Source: Dechloromonas hankyongensis (GTDB lineage: Bacteria > Pseudomonadota > Gammaproteobacteria > Burkholderiales > Rhodocyclaceae). From it: a stretch of 64,000 nucleotides of DNA. This document shows positions 12,340 to 20,491 of the stretch, one piece after another. Below the pieces are notes generated by a model. The model did not search any database and was not told where the DNA came from. It was given only the letters and a program-made list of their open reading frames with translations. A program made the position numbers and the translations under genes. The stretch covers positions 248,001 through 312,000 of the forward strand of contig NZ_JAKLTN010000001.1 of NCBI RefSeq assembly GCF_022012295.1. The letters are read 5' to 3'. Every line of letters starts with the position of its first letter. The stretch's first letter is position 1.

Positions 12340-14013
12340 TTAGTGATTACTGGCCGATGCCGCGCCGTACCCGGTCTGGGCACGCACATACTGGTCTTCG
12401 TAGGCTTCGATTTCCTGTCCGGCACGGACGCTGGAATCGGTCTTCGAGAAGATGTAGGCGAGCAGGAAGGCGATCGGCATGGCGAACAGCGCCGGCTGGG
12501 TGTACGGGAACAGCGGGGCAGCGTTGCCCAGCACATCGACCCACACCGACTTCGAGAACAGCACGAAGAGCACGGCGGAAACCAGGCCGCCGTAGCCGCC
12601 GCACAGCGCACCGCGCGTCGTCAGGCCCTTCCAGTACATGGACAGGATGAGCACCGGGAAGTTGGCGGCAGCCGCCACGCCGAAGGCCAGGCCGACCATG
12701 AAGGCGATGTTCTGCTTTTCGAACAGGATGCCGAGCACGATGGCCACGGCGCCGAGGCAGATGGTGGCGATCTTGGAGACGCGGATTTCGCTGGCTTCGG
12801 ACGCCTGGCCCTTCATGATGACGCGGGCGTAGATGTCATGCGAGATCGCCGAGGCGCCGGCCAGTGCCAAGCCGGAAACGACGGCCAGGATGGTGGCGAA
12901 GGCCACGGCCGCCAGGAAACCGAGCAGCATGTTGCCGCCGACTGCCTTGGCCAGGTGCATGGCGACCATGTTGCCGCCGCCGACCAGCTTGCCGCCGACC
13001 GTGCCGCCTTCGAAGAATTCCGGGTTCTGGCCGACGATCAGGATGCCGGCGAGGCCCATCAGGAAGATGACATTGAAGAAGTAGGCGACGAAACCGGAGG
13101 CGTAGAGCACCGACTTGCGGGCTTCCTTGGCATCGGTCACGGTGAAGAAGCGCATCAGGATGTGCGGCAGGCCGGCGGTGCCGAACATCAGGCCGAGACC
13201 GAGCGAAATGGCGGTGACCGGATCCTTGAGCAGGGCGCCCGGGTACATCAGCTTGTCGCCCAGTTTGTGGACGCTGGTCGCCTTTTCCATCAGGGCGCTG
13301 AAGGAGAAGCCAAACTCGCTGAAGGCCAGGAACATGACCAGCGTGCCGCCGCAGAGCAGCATGCAGGCCTTGATGATCTGCACCCAGGTGGTGGCGACCA
13401 TGCCGCCGAAGGTGACATAGACCATCATCAGGATGCCGACGGCGAAGATCGCCGTGTTGTAGTCGAGGCCGAAGAGCAGCTTGATCAGCTGGCCGGCGCC
13501 GACCATCTGGGCGATCAGGTAGAAGCAGACCACGGTCAGCGACGAGATCGCGGCCATGGTGCGCACCTTGCCCTGGTCGAGGCGATAGGCGGTGATGTCC
13601 GAGAAGGTGAACTTGCCCAGGTTGCGCAGGCGTTCGGCCATCAGGAACAGGATCACCGGCCAGCCGGCGAAGAAGCACAGCATGTAGATGTAGCCATCGT
13701 AACCCTGGGTGTACACCATGGCAGTCAGGCCGAGCAGCGTGGCGGCGGACATGTAGTCGCCGGCAATCGCCAGACCGTTCTGGAAGCCGGTGATGCCGCC
13801 GCCGGCGGTGTAGAAGTCAGCCGTCGACTTGGTGCGGGAAGCCGCCCAGTAGGTGATGCCCATGGTCATGGCGACGAACAGGCAGAACATGATGATGGCG
13901 TGCCAGTTGGTGGCCTGCTTTTCGGTGATGCCTTCGAGCGGACCGCCGGCGAAGGCCGTCGCGGCAAGGGCGAGAAGACCGGCCACCGAGGCGATGCGAG
14001 TCAGACGGTTCAT
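12340..14013 (-). CDS. actP: Cation/acetate symporter ActP
   Basis: 557 residues from the ATG at 14013; this start overlaps the stop of the upstream DUF485 gene as TAATG and gives an N-terminal signal-like segment ([17 protein letters not shown]), as in Escherichia coli ActP. About 13 hydrophobic segments of the sodium:solute symporter fold follow. Recognisable are [20 protein letters not shown] near residue 68 and the conserved [19 protein letters not shown] near residue 290. It imports acetate and related short monocarboxylates with a cation. It is paired with the small DUF485 membrane protein and divergent to an enoyl-CoA hydratase. The upstream region carries a motif shared with the methylmalonyl-CoA operon. 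Confidence 0.93.
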   Translation of the reverse strand: MNRLTRIASVAGLLALAATAFAGGPLEGITEKQATNWHAIIMFCLFVAMTMGITYWAASRTKSTADFYTAGGGITGFQNGLAIAGDYMSAATLLGLTAMVYTQGYDGYIYMLCFFAGWPVILFLMAERLRNLGKFTFSDITAYRLDQGKVRTMAAISSLTVVCFYLIAQMVGAGQLIKLLFGLDYNTAIFAVGILMMVYVTFGGMVATTWVQIIKACMLLCGGTLVMFLAFSEFGFSFSALMEKATSVHKLGDKLMYPGALLKDPVTAISLGLGLMFGTAGLPHILMRFFTVTDAKEARKSVLYASGFVAYFFNVIFLMGLAGILIVGQNPEFFEGGTVGGKLVGGGNMVAMHLAKAVGGNMLLGFLAAVAFATILAVVSGLALAGASAISHDIYARVIMKGQASEASEIRVSKIATICLGAVAIVLGILFEKQNIAFMVGLAFGVAAAANFPVLILSMYWKGLTTRGALCGGYGGLVSAVLFVLFSKSVWVDVLGNAAPLFPYTQPALFAMPIAFLLAYIFSKTDSSVRAGQEIEAYEDQYVRAQTGYGAASASNH

Positions 14014-14333
14014 TATTTGTTCTCCTTCCAGGCTTCCTTGACGATTTCCTGCGTCAAGGCATCGAATTCGCCGTTGGCGCGCTTGACGTAGACTGCGGTC
14101 AGCACCCAGAAGAAAATGAACATGAATAGTTCGACGGCGACCCCCACCGTCAATTTGGACCCCTCGGCAATCGCTTGCCCCAGGGACATCGGGTTGAAGG
14201 CAACCACCATCACGAAGCCATAGAACATGGCCAAGACAATGAAGGCCAAAGTCCATGCGAACCGCCCCCGGCGGGCAACCAGGTCCTGGAACTTCGGATT
14301 TGCCCGCATCCGCTCATACATCGCGCTGCTCAT
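14013..14333 (-). CDS. DUF485 inner-membrane protein (YjcH-like partner of ActP)
   Basis: 106 residues with the pattern typical of DUF485: a short basic N-terminus ([16 protein letters not shown]), two transmembrane helices (about residues 26-46 and 62-83), and an acidic/basic C-terminal tail. It precedes actP and overlaps it by one base (TAATG), the same arrangement as yjcH-actP in Escherichia coli. The molecular role is not established; a helper or coupling role for the symporter is inferred from the constant linkage. Confidence 0.85.
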   Translation of the reverse strand: MSSAMYERMRANPKFQDLVARRGRFAWTLAFIVLAMFYGFVMVVAFNPMSLGQAIAEGSKLTVGVAVELFMFIFFWVLTAVYVKRANGEFDALTQEIVKEAWKENK

Positions 14334-14364
14334 GGCTTATCTCCCTTATTAATAATTAGTACAA

Positions 14365-14381
14365 ACTGCATTCATAATTAT
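14365..14381. promoter_or_regulatory. Second copy of the mcm/GntR intergenic motif
   Basis: ACTGCATTCATAATTAT matches ACTGTATCCATAATTAT at 9573-9589 at 15 of 17 positions. It lies in the AT-rich 119-base divergent region between the DUF485-actP operon and the enoyl-CoA hydratase gene. The core ATAATTAT is palindromic. Probably a site for the GntR regulator encoded at 9645, which is not proven. Confidence 0.42.
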
Positions 14382-14452
14382 ATCTTATAGAAGACATTAG
14401 ACCTACAACGACGCCATACAAAATTGGTATTAAACCGAAAGAAAGCAAGCAC

Positions 14453-15229
14453 ATGAGCAACATCGACCTCGCCGTGCAGGGCGAAATCGCCACCCTGACG
14501 CTGAACAACCCGGACAAGCTGAACGCCATCAATCGCGCCATGTGGCAGCAGTTGTCGGCACTAGTCGGACAACTCAGCGCCGACCCGGCCATCCGCTGCG
14601 TCATCGTGCGCGGCGCCGGCGACCAGGCCTTCGCCGCCGGCGGCGACCTCGAGGAATTCGTCACCGGCCGCGCCACGCTGGCCCAGGCCCTGGACTACCA
14701 CGGCGAAGTCGCCAAGGCGCTCAACGCCATTGCCGACTGCCCGCACCCGACCGTGGCGCTGATCAGCGGCGCCTGCATCGGCGGCGGACTGGAGATTGCC
14801 GGCGTCTGCGATTTCCGCATCGCCGGCGAAAGTTCGCGTTTCGGCGCGCCGATCAACCGCCTCGGCTTCTCGATGTACCCGGGCGAAATGGAAGGCCTGC
14901 TGCGCCTGGTCGGGCCGGCGGTGGTCAAGGAAATCCTGCTCGAGGGGCGCATCCTGAACGCCCGCGAAGCCTACGAAAAAGGCCTGCTCACCCGCGTTGT
15001 GGCCGATGCCCAGGTCGCCGACGAAGCCTACGCCACCGCCCGCCGCATCTGCGCCGGCGCACCGCTGGTTGCCGGCTGGCACAAGCAGTGGATCGCCCGC
15101 CTGCTCGACGGCCGGCCGCTCACTGACGACGAAAAAGCCGCCTCCTTCGCCTTCCTCGACACCGAGGACTACAAGGAGGGGCTGGCCGCCTTCCTCGAAA
15201 AGCGCAAACCGGTTTTCAAGGCGCGCTGA
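14453..15229 (+). CDS. Enoyl-CoA hydratase/isomerase family protein
   Basis: 258 residues, crotonase fold. Visible are NNPDKLNAIN, the first oxyanion-hole segment AFAAGGDLEEF (near residue 63), and the second, ISGACIGGGLEIAGVCDFRIA (near residues 103-123). The acidic residue at the usual catalytic Glu144 position is replaced by FSMYPGEMEGLLRL-type sequence, so exact chemistry (hydration, isomerisation or decarboxylation) is uncertain. It is divergent from actP and is followed by the convergent TauE/SafE gene. Its place near propionate, acetate and malonate modules fits acyl-CoA metabolism. A methylmalonyl-CoA decarboxylase-like role is conceivable but not supported by a diagnostic residue. 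Confidence 0.82.
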   Translation: MSNIDLAVQGEIATLTLNNPDKLNAINRAMWQQLSALVGQLSADPAIRCVIVRGAGDQAFAAGGDLEEFVTGRATLAQALDYHGEVAKALNAIADCPHPTVALISGACIGGGLEIAGVCDFRIAGESSRFGAPINRLGFSMYPGEMEGLLRLVGPAVVKEILLEGRILNAREAYEKGLLTRVVADAQVADEAYATARRICAGAPLVAGWHKQWIARLLDGRPLTDDEKAASFAFLDTEDYKEGLAAFLEKRKPVFKAR

Positions 15230-15244
15230 GCGCGGGGCAAGGCC

Positions 15245-16051
15245 TTAGCCGTACAGGCTCCACAACATCTTGGCGGAAAGCAGCAGCAACAGGCCGGCAA
15301 AGATGCGCTTGAGGACCTTGATCGGCAGACGGTGGGCCAGACGCGCTCCCATCGGCGCCATCATCACGCTGGCTAGCAGGATGACGGCCAGCGCCGGCAG
15401 GTAGACAAAACCCAGGCTGCCGGCCGGCAATTCGGGATGGGGCCAGCCGTTCCAGACATAGCCCACGGTGCCGCCCAGCGCGATGGGCAGGCCGACCGCG
15501 GCCGAGGTGCCGATCGCCTGATGCGGACGCACATTGCACCAGATCAGGTAGGGCACGGTCAGCGCCCCGCCACCCATGGCGGCCAGGCTGGCGATGGCGC
15601 CGATCAATCCGCCGACAACGCCCAGTCCGGCCCGACCGGGCAGGCTGCGCGTGGGTTTCGGGCGCAGGTTGGCGACCATCTGGAAGGCGACCATCAGCAT
15701 GAAGGCAACGAAGAAAATGGACAGCGCGCGCGACGAAATCCGGGCGGCGAGTTGGGCGCCGAGCAGGGTGCCGGCCAGGATGCCCGGCGTCAGCCGGCGC
15801 ATCACCGGCCACAGTACCGCTTGGTGGGCATGATGGGCGCGCAGGCTGGAAAGCGACGTGAACAGGATGGTCGCCATCGAGGTGCCGAGCGCCAGATGCA
15901 GTACCTCGTTGGCAGGAAAGCCCTGCGCGGCGAACACCATGGTCAGCACCGGCACCACGACGACCCCGCCGCCGACACCGAGCAGGCCGGCAAAAAAACC
16001 GGCGACGGCGCCGGTCAGCAAATAGGCCGCGATGGCTGCAAGGGGAATCAC
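15245..16051 (-). CDS. TauE/SafE-family membrane permease at the end of the malonate operon
   Basis: 268 residues, GTG start at 16051. Eight or so hydrophobic helices with the two family half-repeats: GFFAGLLGVGGGVVVVPVL near the N-terminus and GLIGAIASLAAMGGGAL in the middle. The segment LGTSMATILFTSLSSLRAHH is nearly identical to one in the paralogue at 25990-26790. Family members export sulfite or sulfonates, or transport small organic anions. Position 42 bases after mdcH, on the same strand and with no terminator between, suggests co-transcription with malonate decarboxylase and therefore a possible malonate or acetate transport role. The substrate is inferred only from context. Confidence 0.85.
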   Translation of the reverse strand: MIPLAAIAAYLLTGAVAGFFAGLLGVGGGVVVVPVLTMVFAAQGFPANEVLHLALGTSMATILFTSLSSLRAHHAHQAVLWPVMRRLTPGILAGTLLGAQLAARISSRALSIFFVAFMLMVAFQMVANLRPKPTRSLPGRAGLGVVGGLIGAIASLAAMGGGALTVPYLIWCNVRPHQAIGTSAAVGLPIALGGTVGYVWNGWPHPELPAGSLGFVYLPALAVILLASVMMAPMGARLAHRLPIKVLKRIFAGLLLLLSAKMLWSLYG

Positions 16052-16093
16052 GCGCGAGGGAACGGCTTAAATATTAGCAAGTGCTGAATTTTA

Positions 16094-17008
16094 TCAGCTA
16101 TCGGCGGTGAGCCAGCGCACGATGCCGTCAGGGCTGCGGAAATCGTCGCAGGCGCGGACCGGAATCTCCGGTGCCAGTTCGCCGAACAGGCGTGCCAGCG
16201 CGTTGCCGGGGCCGATTTCGAGCACGGCGTCGGGCTGCATCTCGCGTACCGCTTGCAGACAGGCAGCCCAGTCGAGCGGCGTGCAGATCTGGCGGGCCAG
16301 CGCATCGAGCGCCGGACGGGCCATCCGCGCCGCGCTGGCGTCGATGGCGCTGAACACCGGAAAGGCCAGGCGGCGGTCGGACAGCACGTCCAGCCGCTGT
16401 TTGAAAGCGGCCACCGCCCCGGTCAGCAAGGCAGTGTGCGACGGCGTGCGCACCGCCAGATGGACCAGGCGGCTCGCCCCGGCCGCCTCGTAGCGCGGCA
16501 CCACGGCGGCGATACCGGCGCGCGGCCCGGCCACCACCAGGTGGCGCGGCGCGTTGCGGATGGCCACGGCCAGTCTGTTTTCGGCGGCCAGCGTCGAGAC
16601 CAGCTCATCGTCTAGCCCGAGCACGGCCAACATGCCGTGTTCGCCGGGCGCCGCACCATCCATCGCCGCCGCCCGCTCGGCACACAGGGCGACGCCCTCG
16701 GCCGCGCCAAAGGCGCCGGCGGCGCTGCATGCCGCCATTTCACCCAGCGAATAGCCGGCGGCGCAGATCGGCTTCGGCAGGCTGCTTTGCAAGCGGCCCC
16801 AAAGCAGCATCTGCTGGGCGAAGATCAGCGGCTGGGCAATTCTGTTGGTGGCCAGTTGCTCCGGGGCCGGCGCGGACAGCGGGTCGGCGAAGGCGGGCAG
16901 CACCCGGGCCAGCGCTGCGCCCAGCTCGCCGTCGGCCCCCTCGCGCACCTGCTGCCAGTGAGCCGGCGTTTGCCCGCCCTGGCCGCTGAAGAGGAGCGCG
17001 AGGCGCAT
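16094..17008 (-). CDS. mdcH: Malonate decarboxylase epsilon subunit, malonyl-CoA:ACP-type transferase
   Basis: 304 residues, FabD-like acyltransferase. The N-terminus ALLFSGQGGQ and the nucleophile motif AAGYSLGEMAA (GxSLG serine near residue 86) are present, with the catalytic histidine in RTPSHTALL near residue 210. MdcH loads malonyl from malonyl-CoA onto the 2'-(5''-phosphoribosyl)-3'-dephospho-CoA group of MdcC, activating the enzyme for its first turnover. It follows mdcB by seven bases in the operon. Confidence 0.92.
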   Translation of the reverse strand: MRLALLFSGQGGQTPAHWQQVREGADGELGAALARVLPAFADPLSAPAPEQLATNRIAQPLIFAQQMLLWGRLQSSLPKPICAAGYSLGEMAACSAAGAFGAAEGVALCAERAAAMDGAAPGEHGMLAVLGLDDELVSTLAAENRLAVAIRNAPRHLVVAGPRAGIAAVVPRYEAAGASRLVHLAVRTPSHTALLTGAVAAFKQRLDVLSDRRLAFPVFSAIDASAARMARPALDALARQICTPLDWAACLQAVREMQPDAVLEIGPGNALARLFGELAPEIPVRACDDFRSPDGIVRWLTADS

Positions 17009-17015
17009 GGTTGTC

Positions 17016-17903
17016 TTACCCCCCTAGTCCGGCCAGGAAGAGCGTCACGCCGAGCAGGTCGGCGCTGCCGCCGGGACTCAGGCGACGGGCGACGAAATCG
17101 CGGTCGATGGCGGCGGCGTGCGCCCGCCAGTCATCGGACAGCACGCCGCCGGCGGCGAGGAACTGCGCCGCGGCATGCCGCCCGTGGGCCAGCCCGGCCG
17201 GGCCGCCGCGCCACAGCAGGTTGGTATCGTCGACTTCGGCGATCAGCGCGAACAAGGCCTGCACTTCAGCCAGTTCCTCATCGCCGGTGGCGGCCAGCGC
17301 CGCACGATAGGCCGGCAAACCGACCTCGCGCGCGGCCGGAAAGCCGGCCGCCGCTTCGGCCCGGGCACCGCCGCTGCCGTAGCGGCGGGCGACGGCCAGG
17401 CCGTGGCTGAGCGGCGCCGTGGCCGGCACGCTGGCCAGACCGGCACGAATGTCGTCTCCCCAGCTGTCGGCGACCACCTGGCAGACCCGCGCCGCTTCCG
17501 GCGTTTCACCGGCGGCGATCAGCCAGCCGGCGGCGGCGCAGAGTAGGCCGAGATTGAAAATGGCGCCGCGATGGGTGTTGATGCCGCCGGTCGCCGCCAG
17601 CATCTCGGCTTCCGCCGCGATGCCGAGGCTCTGCAGCGTGGCGAAGTCCGGACCTCGCAGGCCGCAGACGGTGATCTCTGGGAAATAGGGGCGCAGGGAG
17701 TGCAAGCTGCGCTGGAAGGTCGTGAAATCCATGTCGCCATGGCTGCCCTGGCTGGCCGGCGTGACCAGGCCGGGCTTCGGAGCGAGCGCCACTTCGCGAT
17801 ACAGGCTGCGCAAGGCCAGCCGGCCGATACGCTCGGCGGCGGCCTGGTCGGCCGGGATGGCCGGTGCCGCCGGCCGGTAGCGTGGGAGACGGCGCTCAAG
17901 CAT
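17016..17903 (-). CDS. mdcB: Triphosphoribosyl-dephospho-CoA synthase
   Basis: 295 residues from the ATG at 17903, which overlaps the mdcG stop by eight bases (an upstream in-frame extension overlaps mdcG coding and is not used). Family motifs of MdcB/CitG: REVALAPKPGLVTP followed by GSHGDMDFTTF, then GINTHRGAIFNLGLLCAAAG, and EVDDTNLLWRGG near the C-terminus. It makes the prosthetic-group precursor from ATP and dephospho-CoA for attachment to MdcC. Confidence 0.92.
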   Translation of the reverse strand: MLERRLPRYRPAAPAIPADQAAAERIGRLALRSLYREVALAPKPGLVTPASQGSHGDMDFTTFQRSLHSLRPYFPEITVCGLRGPDFATLQSLGIAAEAEMLAATGGINTHRGAIFNLGLLCAAAGWLIAAGETPEAARVCQVVADSWGDDIRAGLASVPATAPLSHGLAVARRYGSGGARAEAAAGFPAAREVGLPAYRAALAATGDEELAEVQALFALIAEVDDTNLLWRGGPAGLAHGRHAAAQFLAAGGVLSDDWRAHAAAIDRDFVARRLSPGGSADLLGVTLFLAGLGG

Positions 17904-18564
17904 GGCAGCACGCCTCCGCCAGGGCGGCGAGCACGGCCTGCACGGGTTGCAGGTCGACGCCATGCTCCCCCTTGATCAGCACCGGCGCCGACGGCTGCCG
18001 GTATTGGGCGGCCATTTCCCGCCAGGCGACGGCATTACCGTCGGGAAAGCGCAATTCGCCGTCCAGCCGGCAGGGCAGTTCGCCGGCCGCCTGTTGCAGC
18101 GCGGCGAGCATGGTGTCGAACTGCTCCACCGTCGCCACGTCGCAGATCAGGTCGATGTCGGAATCGGCATGGCGGTAAGCCTCGCCACTCAGCACCTCCC
18201 AGGCCAGCGAGCCGAAAACGCCGAGGCCGGCACCGCAGGCCGTCGCTTGCTCAGCCAGGCGGGTCAGCACGGCGGCCTGAGCAGCGGGCAGCCGGGAGCA
18301 GCAGCGCGCGACGGACAAGGGCTGCTCGATGCGGGCGATGGCCTTGGCTTCGACGTCGATGGACAGCCTTTTGCGTTGCTGGGTCAGCGGCAGACTCAGG
18401 CCAAGATGCAGGCGCTCGCTGCCCGGCGGCTGGCGGGCGGCGACCAGCGGCCGACCAGCGGCAATCCAGTCCCGCGCGGCCTGCCATGACGCATCGCCCG
18501 GTGCGGCACAAGGCGTCGCGAACGCGGCATCGCGCTGGAGATAGACGAGGTCGTGGCGGCGCAT
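17896..18564 (-). CDS. mdcG: Phosphoribosyl-dephospho-CoA transferase (holo-ACP synthase of malonate decarboxylase)
   Basis: 222 residues from the ATG at 18564 (MRRHDLVYL). The nucleotidyltransferase signature GVFGSLAWEVLSGEAYRHADSD, with the DSDIDLI aspartates near residue 138, is clear. MdcG attaches the dephospho-CoA-derived group to the serine of the MdcC acyl carrier. The gene starts four bases after mdcE ends and overlaps mdcB. Confidence 0.9.
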   Translation of the reverse strand: MRRHDLVYLQRDAAFATPCAAPGDASWQAARDWIAAGRPLVAARQPPGSERLHLGLSLPLTQQRKRLSIDVEAKAIARIEQPLSVARCCSRLPAAQAAVLTRLAEQATACGAGLGVFGSLAWEVLSGEAYRHADSDIDLICDVATVEQFDTMLAALQQAAGELPCRLDGELRFPDGNAVAWREMAAQYRQPSAPVLIKGEHGVDLQPVQAVLAALAEACCHA

Positions 18565-18568
18565 CGTG

Positions 18569-19276
18569 TTAGGCGCCGACCGCTTGCATGATGCCGGCAG
18601 CCAGCAGGCGGCCGCCACGCTCCAACCCGCTCGCCATACGTCGGTCGGTCGCCGGTGCAGCTTGCCGGGCGGCGACGAGCGCCGCATCGAGCAGGGCCGC
18701 CGACGGTTCCGGCCAGATCGCCTCGATACCGCCCATCCGCACGTAGCTCTCGGCACCCGGCGCGAAGATCGGCGAGGTGGCGGCCAGTTCGACCAGGCGT
18801 TCGTGGGCGATCTTGGTCACCCGCGCCATGGCGCGCAGGTCCATGACGCGGACCTGGGCGTCGGCCAGGGCATAGGCACGGTCGGCCATCAACCCGAACG
18901 ACAGGAAACCGCCGCTGACCGCGTTGGCGGTGACCAGGCTGAGCGAGGCGTGTCCCTGGCGGCGCGCCAGGTCGACGCAACTGGCAAGATGGGCCAGGGA
19001 GCCGTTAAGGCAGAGCAGTTCCTGGCTGCGCGACAGGGCCTGGCCGCAGGTGTCGACCAGAAAGACCAGCGGCCGGCCGGGATGCTGCTCGACGGTGTCG
19101 AGGACGAAATCGGCCAGCGCCAGCGCCATGGCGTGATCAATGGCCGCCGCGTCGGTGGTGCCCAGCACGGCGACCGGGCCGTGCGCGGTCTGCGCTTCGC
19201 CGGTAATCACCTGGCCGGCAACCGCGACCGTATGACCGGCCGGAAACAGCGCGTCGAGTATGTCGTTGAGGCTCAT
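18569..19276 (-). CDS. mdcE: Malonate decarboxylase gamma subunit
   Basis: 235 residues, carboxyltransferase-like fold. Segments such as FLVDTCGQALSRSQELL and ANAVSGGFLSFGLMADRAYAL match MdcE. Together with MdcD it decarboxylates malonyl-S-ACP to acetyl-S-ACP in the biotin-independent enzyme. Its start overlaps the mdcD stop by four bases (ATGA). Confidence 0.92.
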   Translation of the reverse strand: MSLNDILDALFPAGHTVAVAGQVITGEAQTAHGPVAVLGTTDAAAIDHAMALALADFVLDTVEQHPGRPLVFLVDTCGQALSRSQELLCLNGSLAHLASCVDLARRQGHASLSLVTANAVSGGFLSFGLMADRAYALADAQVRVMDLRAMARVTKIAHERLVELAATSPIFAPGAESYVRMGGIEAIWPEPSAALLDAALVAARQAAPATDRRMASGLERGGRLLAAGIMQAVGA

Positions 19277-20175
19277 GTCGGCAATCCTTCCTTGAGGGCG
19301 ACCAGGCTATCGCGGTCGAGCAGCGGCACGCTTTCCGGCCGGGCGACGCCGAGCGCCGCCCACACCTCGAGGCCGTCGCGCAGCGCGCCATGGGCGGCGA
19401 GGCGGTTTTCCAGAACCCGTTGCCGAGCGCGCAGCGTAGCGACATCCGGGGCAGGCTCGCTCCAAGCAGCGAGGAATTCCATCGTGCCGTTGCGGAAGGC
19501 GGCGATGTCGTCGTCGACCAGCGCTGCGCAGTCGCCCATCAGGTAGCGATGCTTGCCGCCGGTCACACGCCAGACCAAGGCACGGTCCTTGGCGTCGAAT
19601 TCCTCAACGCCGGCGACCGTTTCGATCACTTCGGGACCGGACAGCGCCAGCCGTCCTTCCTCGGAAATGATCACCGCCGAGCACAGCTTGGCGACGATGC
19701 CCATGCCGCCAAAGGCGCCACAGCTGCCGCCAACCAGGGCGAGCACCGGGACGCCAGCAGCACGGGCGTCGAGCACGGCGCGCATGATTTCGGAAATGGC
19801 GATCAGCCCGGCGTTGGCCTCGTGCAGACGGACGCCGCCAGAGTCGATCAGGAACAGCACGGCGGCCGGCTTTTCAGCAACGGCGCGACGTAGCAGGCCG
19901 ACGATCTTGGCGCCATGGATTTCGCCGACGGCGCCGCCCATGAACAGCCCTTCCTGGGCGGCAATCAGCACTGGCTGACCACTGAGCTTGGCGCGGCCGA
20001 TCACGACACCGTCGTCGAAGGCGCCGGGCAAATCGAGCTGTGCCAGGTGCGGGCTGGGCTGCGAGGCGGCCGGTGGCAGGATTTCGGCGAAGCTGCCGGC
20101 ATCGACCAGCCCGGCGATACGGGCCCGGGCCGTGGCCTCGAACCAGCTATGGCGATTGGCAAGCGACAGGCTCAT
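19273..20175 (-). CDS. mdcD: Malonate decarboxylase beta subunit
   Basis: 300 residues from the ATG at 20175. The carboxyltransferase-type motifs LIDSGGVRLHEANAGL and GGSCGAFGGMGIVAKLCS (near residues 115 and 160) are present. A longer reading frame extends upstream over mdcC but lacks a sensible start. With MdcE it forms the decarboxylase. It is coupled to mdcC by a four-base overlap at 20172-20175. Confidence 0.92.
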   Translation of the reverse strand: MSLSLANRHSWFEATARARIAGLVDAGSFAEILPPAASQPSPHLAQLDLPGAFDDGVVIGRAKLSGQPVLIAAQEGLFMGGAVGEIHGAKIVGLLRRAVAEKPAAVLFLIDSGGVRLHEANAGLIAISEIMRAVLDARAAGVPVLALVGGSCGAFGGMGIVAKLCSAVIISEEGRLALSGPEVIETVAGVEEFDAKDRALVWRVTGGKHRYLMGDCAALVDDDIAAFRNGTMEFLAAWSEPAPDVATLRARQRVLENRLAAHGALRDGLEVWAALGVARPESVPLLDRDSLVALKEGLPT

Positions 20176-20486
20176 CGGGCACCTCCCTGGTATTCGGCCA
20201 GCGCCTGGGCGAGGCGCAGCGTGACGACGGCCGGCGTCGCTCCCATGTCGTTGATGGCGATGGCGGTCCCGCCGGCCGGGTGGCTGGCAGCGAAGTCGCC
20301 GATGACGGCCTGCCAGGTCGTGGCGAAACCGCGCGCCGAGGTCTTGATGTTCACCTCGCAGTGGTCGGCTTGCGCGCCGGGTTGGACGAGGATTTCCAGG
20401 TTGCCGGAGCCGACCACACCGCATAGCGCGGGATCAGCAGGCCGGACCCCCGGTCGGGAAGCGAAACGGAATTGAAGAGTTTCCAT
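20172..20486 (-). CDS. mdcC: Malonate decarboxylase acyl carrier subunit (delta)
   Basis: 104 residues from the ATG at 20486, with GGTGA five bases upstream; a GTG at 20495 overlapping the mdcA stop is an alternative start. The motif GVVGSGNLEILVQP near residue 25 holds the serine that carries the phosphoribosyl-dephospho-CoA group. This small protein is the acyl carrier that holds acetyl and malonyl thioesters during turnover. Length and position directly after mdcA are typical. Confidence 0.9.
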   Translation of the reverse strand: METLQFRFASRPGVRPADPALCGVVGSGNLEILVQPGAQADHCEVNIKTSARGFATTWQAVIGDFAASHPAGGTAIAINDMGATPAVVTLRLAQALAEYQGGAR

Positions 20487-20491
20487 GGCGG

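Noticed and set aside
12340-14256. Longer ActP with 81 extra N-terminal residues
   Set aside because: The extension overlaps the DUF485 gene in another frame; the ATG at 14013 in TAATG gives the standard ActP N-terminus.
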